Positions 18,875-31,095 of a stretch of DNA of 64,000 nt are shown here, piece by piece. Within the stretch, counting starts at the first letter, position 1, and every line of letters begins with the position of its first letter. The notes under the pieces are model-generated. The model did no database searches and was not told the DNA's origin. It saw nothing but the letters and a program-made list of their open reading frames with translations. Both the position numbers and the translations under genes were made by a program. This DNA comes from Pararge aegeria. Taxonomy: Eukaryota; Arthropoda; Insecta; Lepidoptera; Nymphalidae. The stretch covers positions 131,501 through 195,500 of the forward strand of contig NC_053204.1 in assembly GCF_905163445.1 (NCBI RefSeq). Reading direction: 5' to 3'.

Positions 18875-20088
18875 GCTTTAGATCCGTCGGTTATAAGCGG
18901 ATAGCTGTAGTCCGTCCATTTTGATAACAAAACCGTTGGGAACTTAGACAACACGGCCGACATGATATTCATGTTTTTTAGGTACTCATCTTCACCGATA
19001 GCGAGGACTGCTGCGACGAAATTTTGAACTTTAACGGAAAACTTGACTATATCCTTATGATATTCCTGTGCCATTGCTGGAAGCTTCTGGACATCTTGTA
19101 CTATTCTAGTGATAATAATATCGGGGTTACCAAATTGTAGCTCCAGTGCTGACATTACTATGTCCGGTGTGGTGGCGCTAATCAGCAGCGCCGTGACGGC
19201 TTCCTTTGCTGGTCCGCGGAGGTAACTACGTAGCCTCCACAGATTCTCCCTGGGGCTAAAGCTACATACTTTTGTGGACTCGTCGTAAGCTTGCTTAAAA
19301 TAAAGCGAGTCCATGGGGTCGCCCTCAAACGTTGGTAGATCCTTCTGTGTGCTAATACGGCTTAAAAACTTATGTGTTTGTGCATGTGGTGCGTTGTGCT
19401 TAGCAATAGTTGCCATTTCTTTGAGTGCGCTAGCCAGCATGTGTACAGTCCCATCAGTGCCACCGCCTATAGCGGCGGGCGGGCACAGCTCGCCTAAATC
19501 TGAACCATCCTGCTGGACGGGCTGTGCTGACTGCTCGTGCTGACTGTGCTCTAACCATTTCTCTACAGAACTATTATGATTGCTACGCACCTCATGCTCC
19601 TCCGGTAGTGGACTGTATGCTTCCTCATCTAGTGCTGCCATATCAGCTTGCAACCTTTTCTCAATTAGCTGCATCTCAATACGCGCTTTCGCCTCCGCTG
19701 CCTCTAGTTCCAGCCGTGTCTTTCTTGCTCGGATGGATGCTGAACTTGACTTTCTCGACGTGCCATTGCGTGTAGAAGCCCTACTCGGTGCCACTGCGTG
19801 GCCGCTAGTGCTCTTAACACTAGTAGCTGGTTCTACTTCATCGAAAAGCCTTTTTCTAAGCTCCTCCTTTAGGGGTACCTGCTTTTTCACCTGCTTACAT
19901 GTGTGCTGGCTCTGCTCCTGCTCCTCAACTAGGTCCTGTTTCTTCACAGTGTTCACCATATTTGGCGGTGGAGTTTGGAACATACCTTGCGATCCGGCTC
20001 GAAGGACCACTTGTAGGGGCCAGGGCAAGTGAAAACACAGGGTTTCTTTAAGTGACTTGGCTGACAGAACGTGTGTAGCGGTTGGCAA
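18875..20088 (-). pseudogene. gag: BEL/Pao gag, 3'-truncated (copy 2)
   Basis: Same reading frame and truncation as 2731-3944. Two coding differences stand out: the DUF1759-region Trp is Ser (GDPMDSLYFKQ), a change at a normally conserved aromatic, and the helix end reads YSPLPEEHEV as in the 28-kb copy, not YSLLPEEHEV. Confidence 0.85.
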
Positions 20089-20314
20089 AGTTTAAACGAT
20101 GCGGCTGCGGTCGGTTGCGGTGAACGTCTACAATTTGAACCGCCGCGGACGTCAGAATAACGGTTTGCCGCCCCCGCCACCTACGTTCCGTTTTTAGCAC
20201 ATTATTTATTAAAACCATAGACAATCATTTATTTCAGCTTAAATTATATAATATTAATTATTTATAATTTATTAATTAATAATTAACAAGAGGGCTTTTT
20301 GCGTCGCTAACACC
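20089..20314 (-). other. Upstream leader of Pao gag (copy 2)
   Basis: Indistinguishable by eye from 3945-4170, including the AT-rich part and the CGCTAACACC junction with the minisatellite. Confidence 0.5.
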
Positions 20315-23300
20315 CTCCTTCACCTTCGGAACCCTGCTCTTCCCCTCCTTCACCTTCGGAACCCTGCTCTTCCCGTCCTTCACCTTCGGAACCCTGCTCT
20401 TCCCCTCCTTCACCTTCGGACCCCTGCTCTTCCCGTCCTTCACCTTCGGAACCCTGCTCTTCCCCTCCTTCACCTTCGGAACCCTGCTCTTCCCCTCCTT
20501 CACCTTCGGACCCCTGCTCTTCCCGTCCTTCACCTTCGGAACCCTGCTCTTCCCGTCCTTTACCTTCGGAACCCTGCTCTTCCCCTCCTTCACCTTCGGA
20601 ACCCTGCTCTTCCCCTCCTTCACCTTCGGACCCCTGCTCTTCCCGTCCTTTACCTTCGGAACCCTGCTCTTCCCCTCCTTCACCTTCGGAACCCTGCTCT
20701 TCCCCTCCTTCACCTTCGGACCCCTGCTCTTCCCCTCCTTCACCTTCGGACCCCTGCTCTTCCCCTCCTTCACCTTCGGACCCCTGCTCTTCCCCTCCTT
20801 CACCTTCGGACCCCTGCTCTTCCCCTCCTTCACCTTCGGACCCCTGCTCTTCCCCTCCTTCACCTTCAGCCCCCTGCTCTTCCCCTCCTTCACCTTCGGA
20901 CCCCTGCTCTTCCCCTCGTTCACCTTCGGACCCCTGCTCTTCCCCTCCTTCACCTTCGGACCCCTGCTCTTCCCCTCCTTCACCTTCGGACCCCTGCTAT
21001 TCCCCTCCTTCACCTTCGGACCCCTGCTCTTCCCCTCCTTCACCTTCGGACCTTCCCCTCCTTCACCTTCGGAACCCTGCTCTTCCCCTCCTTCACCTTC
21101 GGACCCCTGCTCTTCCCCTCCTTCACCTTCGGACCCCTGCTCTTCCCCTCCTTCACCTTCGGACCCCTGCTCTTCCCCTCCTTCACCTTCGGACCCCTGC
21201 TCTTCCCCTCCTTCACCTTCGGACCCCTGCTCTTCCCGTCCTTTACCTTCGGAACCCTGCTCTTCCCCTCCTTCACCTTCGGAACCCTGCTCTTCCCCTC
21301 CTTCACCTTCGGACCCCTGCTCTTCCCCTCCTTCACCTTCGGACCCCTGCTCTTCCCCTCCTTCACCTTCGGACCCCTGCTCTTCCCCTCCTTCACCTTC
21401 GGACCCCTGCTCTTCCCCTCCTTCACCTTCGGACCCCTGCTCTTCCCCTCCTTCACCTTCAGCCCCCTGCTATTCCCCTCCTTCACCTTCGGACCCCTGC
21501 TCTTCCCCTCGTTCACCTTCGGACCCCTGCTCTTCCCCTCCTTCACCTTCGGAACCCTGCTCTTCCCCTCCTTCACCTTCGGACCCCTGCTCTTCCCCTC
21601 CTTCACCTTCGGAACCCTGCTCTTCCCCTCCTTCACCTTCGGAACCCTGCTCTTCCCCTCCTTCACCTTCGGACCCCTGCTCTTCCCGTCCTTCACCTTC
21701 GGACCCCTGCTCTTCCCCTCCTTCACCTTCGGAACCCTGCTCTTCCCGTCCTTCACCTTCGGAACCCTGCTCTTCCCCTCCTTCACCTTCGGAACCCTGC
21801 TCTTCCCCTCCTTCACCTTCGGACCCCTGCTCTTCCCGTCCTTCACCTTCGGAACCCTGCTCTTCCCGTCCTTCACCTTTGGAACCCTGCTCTTCCCGTC
21901 CTTCACCTTCTGAACCCTGCTCTTCCCCTCCTTCACCTTCGGACCCCTGCTCTTCCCCTCCTTCACCTTCGGCCCCCGGCTCTTCCCCTCCTTCACCTTC
22001 GGACCCCTGCTCTTCCCCTCGTTCACCTTCGGACCCCTGCTCTTCCCCTCCTTCACCTTCGGACCCCTGCTCTTCCCCTCCTTCACCTTCGGACCCCTGC
22101 TCTTCCCCTCCTTCACCTTCGGAACCCTGCTCTTCCCCTCCTTCACCTTCGGACCTTCCCCTCCTTCACCTTCGGAACCCTGCTCTTCCCTTCCTTCACC
22201 TTCGGACCCCTGCTCTTTCCCTCCTTCACCTTCGGACCCCTGCTCTTTCCGTCCTTCACCTTCGGACCCCTGCTCTTCCCCTCCTTCACCTTCGGACCCC
22301 TCCTCTTCCCGTCCTTCACCTTCGGACCCCTGCTCTTCCCCTCCTTCACCTTCGGAACCCTGCTCTTCCCCTCCTTCACCTTCGGAACCCTGCTCTTCCC
22401 CTCCTTCACCTTCGGAACCCTGCTCTTCCCCTCCTTCACCTTCGGACCCCTGCTCTTCCCCTCCTTCACCTTCGGAACCCTGCTCTTCCCGTCCTTCACC
22501 TTCGGAACCCTGCTCTTCCCCTCCTTCACCTTCGGACCCCTGCTCTTCCCCTCCTTCACCTTCGGAACCCTGCTCTTCCCCTCCTTCACCTTCGGACCCC
22601 TGCTCTTCCCCTCCTTCACCTTCGGACCCCTCCTCTTCCCGTCCTTCACCTTCGGACCCCTGCTCTTCCCGTCCTTCACCTTCGGAACCCTGCTCTTCCC
22701 GTCCTTCACCTTCTGAACCCTGCTCTTCCCCTCCTTCACCTTCGGAACCCTGCTCTTCCCCTCCTTCACCTTCGGACCCCTGCTCTTCCCCTCCTTCACC
22801 TTCGGACCCCTGCTCTTCCCCTCCTTCACCTTCGGAACCCTGCTCTTCCCGTCCTTCACCTTCGGAACCCTGCTCTTCCCCTCCTTCACCTTCGGACCCC
22901 TGCTCTTCCCCTCCTTCACCTTCGGACCCCTGCTCTTCCCCTCCTTCACCTTCGGACCCCTGCTCTTCCCCTCCTTCACCTTCGGAACCCTGCTCTTCCC
23001 GTCCTTCACCTTCGGACCCTGCTCTTCCCCTCCTTCACCTTCGGAACCCTGCTCTTCCCCTCCTTCACCTTCGGACCCCTGCTCTTCCCCTCCTTCACCT
23101 TCGGACCCCTGCTCTTCCCCTCCTTCACCTTCGGAACCCTGCTCTTCCCGTCCTTCACCTTCGGAACCCTGCTCTTCCCCTCCTTCACCTTCGGACCCCT
23201 GCTCTTCCCCTCCTTCACCTTCGGAACCCTGCTCTTCCCCTCCTTCACCTTCGGACCCCTGCTCTTCCCCTCCTTCACCTTCGGACCCCTCCTCTTCCCG

Positions 23301-24341
23301 TCCTTCACCTTCGGACCCCTGCTCTTCCCGTCCTTCACCTTCGGAACCCTGCTCTTCCCGTCCTTCACCTTCTGAACCCTGCTCTTCCCCTCCTTCACCT
23401 TCGGAACCCTGCTCTTCCCCTCCTTCACCTTCGGACCCCTGCTCTTCCCCTCCTTCACCTTCGGACCCCTGCTCTTCCCCTCCTTCACCTTCGGACCCCT
23501 GCTCTTCCCGTCCTTCACCTTCGGAACCCTGCTCTTCCCGTCCTTCACCTTCTGAACCCTGCTCTTCCCCTCCTTCACCTTCGGAACCCTGCTCTTCCCC
23601 TCCTTCACCTTCGGACCCCTGCTCTTCCCCTCCTTCACCTTCGGACCCCTGCTCTTCCCCTCCTTCACCTTCGGAACCCTGCTCTTCCCGTCCTTCACCT
23701 TCGGAACCCTGCTCTTCCCCTCCTTCACCTTCGGACCCCTGCTCTTCCCCTCCTTCACCTTCGGACCCCTGCTCTTCCCCTCCTTCACCTTCGGAACCCT
23801 GCTCTTCCCGTCCTTCACCTTCGGACCCCTGCTCTTCCTGTCCTTCACCTTTGGAACCCTGCTCTTCCCGTCCTTCACCTTCTGAACCCTGCTCTTCCCC
23901 TCCTTCACCTTCGGAACCCTGCTCTTCCCCTCCTTCACCTTCGGACCCCTGCTCTTCCCCTCCTGCACCTTCGGACCCCTGCTCTTCCCCTCCTTCACCT
24001 TCGGAACCCTGCTCTTCCCGTCCTTCACCTTCGGACCCTTGCTCTTCCCGTCCTTTACCTTCGGACCCCTGCTCTTCCCCTCTTTCACCTTCGGACCCCT
24101 GCTCTTCCCCTCCTTCACCTTCGGACCCCTGCTCTTCCCCTCCTTCACCTTCGGACCCCTGCTCTTTCCGTCCTTCACCTTCGGACCCCTGCTCTTTCCC
24201 TCCTTCACCTTCGGACCCCTCCTCATCCCGTCCTCCACCTTCGGACCCCTGCTCTTCCCCTCCTTCACCTTCGGAACCCTGCTCTTCCCGTCCTTCACCT
24301 TCGGACCCCTGCTCTTCCCGTCCTTCACCTTCGGAACCCTG
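20315..24341. repeat. 30-bp minisatellite, array 2 (~134 units)
   Basis: The first ~740 bp repeat the variant order of array 1 exactly, then the arrays differ by small block gains and losses (for example units lost around 22000). It holds a 23-bp short unit near 22152 and a 29-bp unit near 23016. It ends at CGGAACCCTG where a Gypsy LTR begins, so the Gypsy element inserted into the array. Confidence 0.97.
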
Positions 24342-24440
24342 TGTAATGAAACGACCAGCTGCTTGATTGTGACTGTTTATTCGTAAAACGTTTTCCGTCT
24401 ACCCACATATAATTTTCTAAGTTAACTTAAATACACAACA
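24342..24440 (-). mobile_element. Putative short LTR (3' LTR) of the Gypsy element
   Basis: In element sense it starts TGTTGTGTATTTAAG directly after a purine tract and ends GTTTCATTACA, so it has TGT...ACA termini. It contains an AATAAA poly(A) signal. Length is 99 bp, short for Gypsy. The outer edge abuts minisatellite. No second LTR is available to confirm the boundaries. Confidence 0.55.
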
Positions 24441-24564
24441 TCTTTCCCCTTAAATAAACTAAAGATAATAGTTATGCTACTTAAATTACCACCACTATAT
24501 TATGACAATATCACTATATTACCAAATAAGACATGTTTCCCTTGATTATTACATAACTAATACA
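24441..24564 (-). other. Gypsy 3' untranslated region with polypurine tract
   Basis: AT-rich. On the minus strand AAGGGGAAAGA lies immediately before the LTR start (24441-24451), the expected place and composition for the plus-strand primer of an LTR retrotransposon. Confidence 0.6.
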
Positions 24565-26469
24565 TTATTTTTTTTTAAAAAACAATGCCAGCTGATCGCG
24601 AGCTCTGTTTGCAGCCTTTCGAGTTCGTTCGGTGCCACTGGGCGAGCTACTTGCCGACCTAGAGTTAGCCTCGCCGTAAACCAGAGGCTCCTCAGTTCCA
24701 CTAATATTACCCTCAGCGTCGCCGTACATACTGACACGATCAGCACTATCATCACCTTCCTCCTTCTCTCCAAAAGAAGGAAGAGGTGACTGGCCTCCCG
24801 TAGGATGTTCGGCTCGAATAAGATGACGCCGATTGCGTCTATATTTTCTACCTGAGCTATCGATAACAAAATAAGAACGCGGCTGTCGTGCCGAAGCATG
24901 CACTATCATACGACGTCTAGTACTACCGTCTAGTACTACTACCGGTTCACCAGCATTTAATTCGGGTAAATCACGCGACTGCCTATCATAGTAAAGTTTA
25001 GCACGTAAACGATTGTTATTTATATTGATATAATCGGAATTATTGTTTCTTTCTGGCATCAATTTATTTATATGCACCGGGAGTCTTGTATTTAATCGTC
25101 TACCCATTAACAACTGAGCCGGTGAACTAACTCCGTCACGCGGAGTCGACCTGAAATTAAGCAAACCGAGATAAAAATCTGATCCGGTCATGATTGACTT
25201 TTTTATAATATTTTTCACAGTCTGTACCGCCCTTTCACTAAGCCCGTTCGCCTGTGCATAATTAGGCGATGTGGTGGTGTGTCTGAAACACCAGTCAACA
25301 CTAAACTGACGAAATTCTTTGGAGGAATAGGCAGGACCGTTGTCAGTTATGAGCTCATCAACTATTCCGTGCCTTGCGAACTGCTCTTTCATGGCTAATA
25401 TAACCGCCCTGGATCCTGCGTTAGATATAGGACTGACTTCTATGAAATTTGAGAAATAGTCTACTAGTATTAAAAAGTATTTTTGACGAAACAGGAATAT
25501 ATCCGAGCCAACCTTTCTCCACGGCAGATTAGGTATTGAATGAGAAATCATCGATTCTCTCGCTGGCCTAGCGGCGTGTTCAGCACACGCAGCACACGTG
25601 CGTACCTTTTGCTCCACGTCGCGAGACATACCATTCCAAAACATGACGTCACGCGCGCGCCGCTTACATCGGTCTATACCGAGGTGGCCTTCGTGTACAC
25701 GCTCCAGCATAACACCCCGCAGTTTACGCGGTATGAATACCAGGTTATCCTTAAATAAGACACCCCCTATATATTCAAATGACGTTCTGTATGACCAATG
25801 TGCCCGGACTAAATGATCTGCATCGTATCTATAACGCGGCCATCCAAATAAAACATAATTAACTAAAATTTTACATTCTGGATCCGTACCTGTCGCGTTA
25901 CGAACGCTTTGTATTTTACTGTCACTAAATGGTACATTGTTAATAATAAAACACGCCTGCGCGTCAATTTCAGACGAAAGTTTATCATCCATAGGTTCCT
26001 CCAGGGCCGCCCGAGACAATGTGTCAGCAAGGTACATATATTTCCCCGGTTTGTAAATTACATTGAAAGTGTAACACTGAATACGCAACATCATACGCTG
26101 CAAGCGCGCTGGAACCCCATCTAAAGATTTTTTGAAAAGAGTTTCTAGCGGCTTATGATCGGTTTCTATCGTGTCGTCCGACCTCCCGTATACGTACTGA
26201 TGAAACCTTTCTAATGCAAAGACTATCGCCAGCAACTCTTTTTCTATTTGAGCATATCGAGTCTGCGTCTCTGAAAGCGTCACCGACGCAAACTCCACCG
26301 GGCGGCCGGCCTGCAGCAACGCTGCGCCGAGTGCGCTGGCGCTGGCGTCCACTGTCAGCAGCACGGGCTCATCGGCCGAGTACAGAGCCAGGACCGGCGC
26401 GCGGCACAGCGCTTCCTTCAGCGCTGACACTGCAGCCGCATGGTTGCTATCCCAATACCACTCTATACC
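24565..26469 (-). pseudogene. pol: Ty3/Gypsy pol fragment: RNase H and integrase
   Basis: Open through GIEWYWDSNHAAAVSALKEA into an RNase H domain (VDASASALGAALLQ, EKELLAIVFALERFH, ETDHKPL), then LADTLSRA, an integrase HHCC finger (HEGHLGIDRCKRR...CAAC), and a DDE core with LVDYFSNF, ITDNGPAYSSKEF and NGLSERAVQTVK, all catalytic acids present. Next comes SSPAQLLMGRRLNTRLP and a basic C-terminal part. Gag, protease and the RT core are missing: at about 26469 the frame is cut and joined to gamma ORF2 sequence. It has no stop until its natural end, so the truncation looks recent. Confidence 0.9.
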
Positions 26470-27003
26470 TTACCTCTGACGATGCGGTATGGCCGACCCC
26501 ATGGATCCCTATTCAGGGTTGCCAGGAACTCCTCGCTGGCGGAGTCCTTGGCATTAGCGATGGCCACCTGGAATGCCCTTTTTGCCCTCTGGAGCTCTTT
26601 ATATAGGCGATCCTCTTCCGGCGCGTCCAGTGGCCTTCTTCGGCGGCAACGGGTGTAAGCCCGGCGCGCCCGATTACTGTCGCAACGGAGAGCAGCAATT
26701 TCTTGCGACCACCAGTAAACCGCCTTCCGGGCTGGGAGGCACCTGGTCCGGGGCATCGCTGCATCACATACCCTCGTCAATGCGATGCGGAAACGCCTCG
26801 CCCTCTCCTCAACGTCAGTCAGCACCGGGGTGGCTGCGTTCCAGGCCTCAACAATGGCTCCTTCCTCCACCATTTCCCGGTCGAGGCGGGCTAGGGACCA
26901 TCTCGGAAACACTACTCTCCCTCCTCCGGTCTGACTTTGAGGCAACGAGCAGGATGCGGAGACTCTCCACCGGATGTACCGATGGTCTGACAGAGTCTCC
27001 ACG
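26470..27003 (-). pseudogene. Gamma ORF2 linker fragment
   Basis: Minus strand runs from VETLSDHRYIRWRVSASCSL to WGRPYRIVRGK, the region between endonuclease and RT. It is cut on both sides: Gypsy on the left, delta on the right. It differs from the other gamma copies at a few bases (IALTRV for IALKRV; CCGTTGCC for CCGCTGCC), so it is a slightly older or separate copy. Confidence 0.8.
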
Positions 27004-27699
27004 ACCCAAAGCCACGACCCAGGCCCGGCCGGGAATGCCGTCGGGTCCCGGAGCAGTGTTTTTGGCTCGAAGCCGCAGCAGCGCCGCCCTCAGTTCTCCC
27101 TCGGTGACTTCGGGCGCGCCCGTAAAAGACGCGTCCGCAGCACCGATGGGTGGCGCCATACACGGTGGCTCCAAGCCCCTCCTGGGGAACAGAGTCCCCA
27201 CCACTAACTCCAGTTGCTGAGGCTGAAGAGATTCAGTTAGCGGTGGGGCCCTGGGGCGAAGCTTACGCCTAACCATTTTGTATGGCCGGCCCCAGGGATC
27301 GGCGTCGAGGCTAGCCAGCATCTCCTCCTCCGCCAGATTCTTGGCTGTTGCCACTGCCACCTTCAAGGTCCCGACGGCTTCCCGGTAATTGCCGTACAGG
27401 CGCTGCTCCGCGTCTGCGTTCCGCTGACGCCGTCGTCTGCACCGGGTGTACTGGCGTCTCGCAGCCACGCAAGATTTGCGCAACTGCGCTATTTCGCTGG
27501 ACCACCAGTACACTGCACCCCTCGGAGGCTGAGGACCGATCCGTGGCATGGCCGCGTCGCAAACTTGCAACATGGCCTGGCCGAGGCACTCGGCTTCCTC
27601 CTCACGTCACGTGCACGGGTCGGCTCACTATTCGGGTAGCCGCCGGGATGGAGGAAACCTCGAACCGAATGTAGCGGTGATCCGAGAGGTTTTGGGCAG
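27004..27699 (-). pseudogene. Delta R1-clade ORF2 fragment
   Basis: A further R1-clade family: minus strand has NLSDHRYIRFEVSS, then after a gap/stop QVCDAAMPRIGP, GAVYWWSSEIAQLRKS, NADAEQRLYGNYREAV, DPWGRPYKMVRRKLR and NTAPGPDGIPGRAW. It parallels the gamma linker with clear protein divergence. Stops and length changes between SDHRY and VCDAAMP show decay. Both ends are broken. Confidence 0.75.
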
Positions 27700-28075
27700 A
27701 AAATGGTAAGGGCCTACCGAACGGTCTCCTTGAACGCCGTTCTGCTCCTGGCGGGGATACTTCCCCTCGATCTCAGAGTTTGGGAAGCAGCCTCTCTGTA
27801 TGAAGTGAGAAGGGGTGTTACTCTGCCGGAGCTGGGGGACAGGGAGGTAGAAAGAAGTGCCAAGTATGCCACACTACCACATCCGGCAACAAATAGAGAC
27901 TACAAATTCACAAGCCTCACGGATCAGGAAGAAGTAAACAGGCACAACGATCAAGCAGTGAGAATCTATACAGATGGTAGCAAAATTGAGGGCAAGGTTG
28001 GCGCAGCAATATCCATATGGAATGATGTGTCTGAAACCAAAGCCCTGGTAGATTGTGTTTCGGCCCGCTGTAGCA
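27700..28075 (+). pseudogene. Epsilon non-LTR retrotransposon ORF2 fragment with RNase H start
   Basis: This plus-strand fragment is opposite to its neighbours. It reads MVRAYRTVSLNAVLLLAGIL then PLDLRVWEAASLYEVRRG, a post-RT region found in RNase H-bearing non-LTR elements, then VRIYTDGSKIEGKVGAAIS, the first catalytic Asp of RNase H. It ends before the rest of RNase H, where Pao sequence begins; the exact join (about 28040-28090) is not clear. Only about 125 codons survive. Confidence 0.7.
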
Positions 28076-29479
28076 AAACCGACATTTCATACCCGCGTCC
28101 GTGTTAGATTCGCTTTGTAATAACACATGAGATTTGTTTACATAGTTTACGGCATATTTTCGCTTTGAAAAGTTTTGATCGGCTTTGATGCTATTAATAT
28201 TAATCGCGGTTTTTGTAGTTTTAACTGCTTCCTCTTTTAAAAAATCGGATAATATTACGAGTTTGGCTTTAGATCCGTCGGTTATAAGCGGATAGCTGTA
28301 GTCCGTCCATTTTGATAACAAAACCGTTGGGAACTTAGACAACACGGCCGACATGATATTCATGTTTTTTAGGTACTCATCTTCACCGATAGCGAGGACT
28401 GCTGCGACGAAATTTTGAACTTTAACGGAAAACTTGACTATATCCTTATGATATTCCTGTGCCATTGCTGGAAGCTTCTGGACATCTTGTACTATTCTAG
28501 TGATAATAATATCGGGGTTACCAAATTGTAGCTCCAGTGCTGACATTACTATGTCCGGTGTGGTGGCGCTAATCAGCAGCGCCGTGACGGCTTCCTTTGC
28601 TGGTCCGCGGAGGTAACTACGTAGCCTCCACAGATTCTCCCTGGGGCTAAAGCTACATACTTTTGTGGACTCGTCGTAAGCTTGCTTAAAATAAAGCCAG
28701 TCCATGGGGTCGCCCTCAAACGTTGGTAGATCCTTCTGTGTGCTAATACGGCTTAAAAACTTATGTGTTTGTGCATGTGGTGCGTTGTGCTTAGCAATAG
28801 TTGCCATTTCTTTGAGTGCGCTAGCCAGCATGTGTACAGTCCCATCAGTGCCACCGCCTATAGCGGCGGGCGGGCACAGCTCGCCTAAATCTGAACCATC
28901 CTGCTGGACGGGCTGTGCTGACTGCTCGTGCTGACTGTGCTCTAACCATTTCTCTACAGAACTATTATTATTGCTACGCACCTCATGCTCCTCCGGTAGT
29001 GGACTGTATGCTTCCTCATCTAGTGCTGCCATATCAGCTTGCAACCTTTTCTCAATTAGCTGCATCTCAATACGCGCTTTCGCCTCCGCTGCCTCTAGTT
29101 CCAGCCGTGTCTTTCTTGCTCGGATGGATGCTGAACTTGACTTTCTCGACGTGCCATTGCGTGTAGAAGCCCTACTCGGTGCCACTGCGTGGCCGCTAGT
29201 GCTCTTAACACTAGTAGCTGGTTCTACTTCATCGAAAAGCCTTTTTCTAAGCTCCTCCTTTAGGGGTACCTGCTTTTTCACCTGCTTACATGTGTGCTGG
29301 CTCTGCTCCTGCTCCTCAACTAGGTCCTGTTTCTTCACAGTGTTCACCATATTTGGCGGTGGAGTTTGGAACATACCTTGCGATCCGGCTCGAAGGACTA
29401 CTTGTAGGGGCCAGGGCAAGTGAAAACACAGGGTTTCTTTAAGTGACTTGGCTGACAGAACGTGTGTAGCGGTTGGCAA
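28076..29479 (-). pseudogene. gag: BEL/Pao gag, longest copy (copy 3)
   Basis: Same N-terminus as the other copies, but it continues past the breakpoint at about 28266 (SDGSKAKLVILSDFLKEEAV) into a Lys/Asn-rich stretch and MKCR, close to where a zinc knuckle would begin. It is then broken by the epsilon fragment. It shows the original gag continuation that the other three copies lost. It reads NNNSSVEKW where others read NHNSSVEKW, and YSPLPEEHEV as copy 2. Confidence 0.85.
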
Positions 29480-29705
29480 AGTTTAAACGATGCGGCTGCG
29501 GTCGGTTGCGGTGAACGTCTACAATTTGAACCGCCGCGGACGTCAGAATAACGGTTTGCCGCCCCCGCCACCTACGTTCCGTTTTTAGCACATTATTTAT
29601 TAAAACCATAGACAATCATTTATTTCAGCTTAAATTATATAATATTAATTATTTATAATTTATTAATTAATAATTAACAAGAGGGCTTTTTGCGTCGCTA
29701 ACACC
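29480..29705 (-). other. Upstream leader of Pao gag (copy 3)
   Basis: Same AT-rich leader and same satellite boundary as copies 1, 2 and 4, although this Pao copy has a different 3' side. The leader-satellite join therefore predates the truncation of gag in the other copies. Confidence 0.5.
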
Positions 29706-30765
29706 CTCCTTCACCTTCGGAACCCTGCTCTTCCCCTCCTTCACCTTCGGAACCCTGCTCTTCCCGTCCTTCACCTTCGGAACCCTGCTCTTCCCCTCCT
29801 TCACCTTCGGACCCCTGCTCTTCCCGTCCTTCACCTTCGGAACCCTGCTCTTCCCCTCCTTCACCTTCGGAACCCTGCTCTTCCCCTCCTTCACCTTCGG
29901 ACCCCTGCTCTTCCCGTCCTTCACCTTCGGAACCCTGCTCTTCCCGTCCTTTACCTTCGGAACCCTGCTCTTCCCCTCCTTCACCTTCGGAACCCTGCTC
30001 TTCCCCTCCTTCACCTTCGGACCCCTGCTCTTCCCCTCCTTCACCTTCGGACCCCTGCTCTTCCCCTCCTTCACCTTCGGACCCCTGCTCTTCCCCTCCT
30101 TCACCTTCGGACCCCTGCTCTTCCCCTCCTTCACCTTCGGACCCCTGCTCTTCCCCTCCTTCACCTTCGGACCCCTGCTCTTCCCCTCCTTCACCTTCGG
30201 ACCCCTGCTTTTCCCCTCCTTCACCTTCGGCCCCCTGCTCTTCCCCTCCTTCACCTTCGGACCCCTGCTCTTCCCCTCGTTCACCTTCGGACCCCTGCTC
30301 TTCCCCTCCTTCACCTTCGGACCCCTGCTCTTCCCCTCCTTCACCTTCGGACCCCTGCTATTCCCCTCCTTCACCTTCGGACCCCTGCTCTTCCCCTCCT
30401 TCACCTTCGGACCTTCCCCTCCTTCACCTTCTGAACCCTGCTCTTCCCCTCCTTCACCTTCGGACCCCTGCTCTTCCCCTCCTTCACCTTCGGCCCCCGG
30501 CTCTTCCCCTCCTTCACCTTCGGACCCCTGCTCTTCCCCTCGTTCACCTTCGGACCCCTGCTCTTCCCCTCCTTCACCTTCGGACCCCTGCTCTTCCCGT
30601 CCTTCACCTTCGGACCCCTGCTCTTCCCCTCCTTCACCTTCGGAACCCTGCTCTTCCCGTCCTTCACCTTCGGAACCCTGCTCTTCCCCTCCTTCACCTT
30701 CGGAACCCTGCTCTTCCCCTCCTTCACCTTCGGACCCCTGCTCTTCCCGTCCTTCACCTTCGGAC
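29706..30765. repeat. 30-bp minisatellite, array 3 (~35 units)
   Basis: Begins with the same variant order as arrays 1 and 2. A 23-bp short unit lies near 30413, and the part after it is repeated at 37105-37457. The array ends CTTCGGAC, then ACGTC and the gamma-flanking segment. Confidence 0.97.
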
Positions 30766-30770
30766 ACGTC

Positions 30771-30943
30771 CCCCACAGGGCACGTGCATACGTAAAGCCA
30801 AATGGTTTGACTGGAGCTATATTATATTGGTAATCGTTGATTACTGCGGTTACCTGTCAATGTAAATACGTAAGTAAAAACAAAAAAGTTTGATCTGGCG
30901 ATATTAAAAAATATAAGGATTGGATGTTATCTAACCTAACCTA
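30771..30943. repeat. Recurrent gamma-flanking segment (copy 2)
   Basis: Same as 10372-10544, but here it is preceded by minisatellite and not by carrier-flank DNA. It ends CTAACCTAACCTA before the polyT. Confidence 0.75.
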
Positions 30944-31095
30944 TTTTTTTTTTTTTTTTTTTTTTTAACGCTGGGAAATGCGTTTATGCATCCCCTCCGG
31001 AAACAGCGCATCCGAAGCTGCGCCGTTTCCGGAGGGGTATGTGGGACTCACCAGCATAAAGCGGCCAGAATACCCACTAAAACCCAGCGATGTTC
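30944..31095 (-). promoter_or_regulatory. PolyA tail and type-2 3'UTR of gamma, copy 2
   Basis: T23 tail (T18 in copy 1), then the same CGCTGGG/CCCAGCG stem and 13-bp hairpin. One base differs from copy 1 in the internal loop (CACCAGC for CACCGGC); the stems are unchanged. Confidence 0.8.

Noticed and set aside
24565..26469. Intact Gypsy element
   Set aside because: Gag, protease, RT core and 5' LTR are missing; the element is cut at about 26469.
27917..28107. Pao zinc knuckle CRFC...H at the end of the longest gag
   Set aside because: The residues after MKCR are antisense to the epsilon RNase H frame; the apparent His lies across the junction, so the knuckle is not real.
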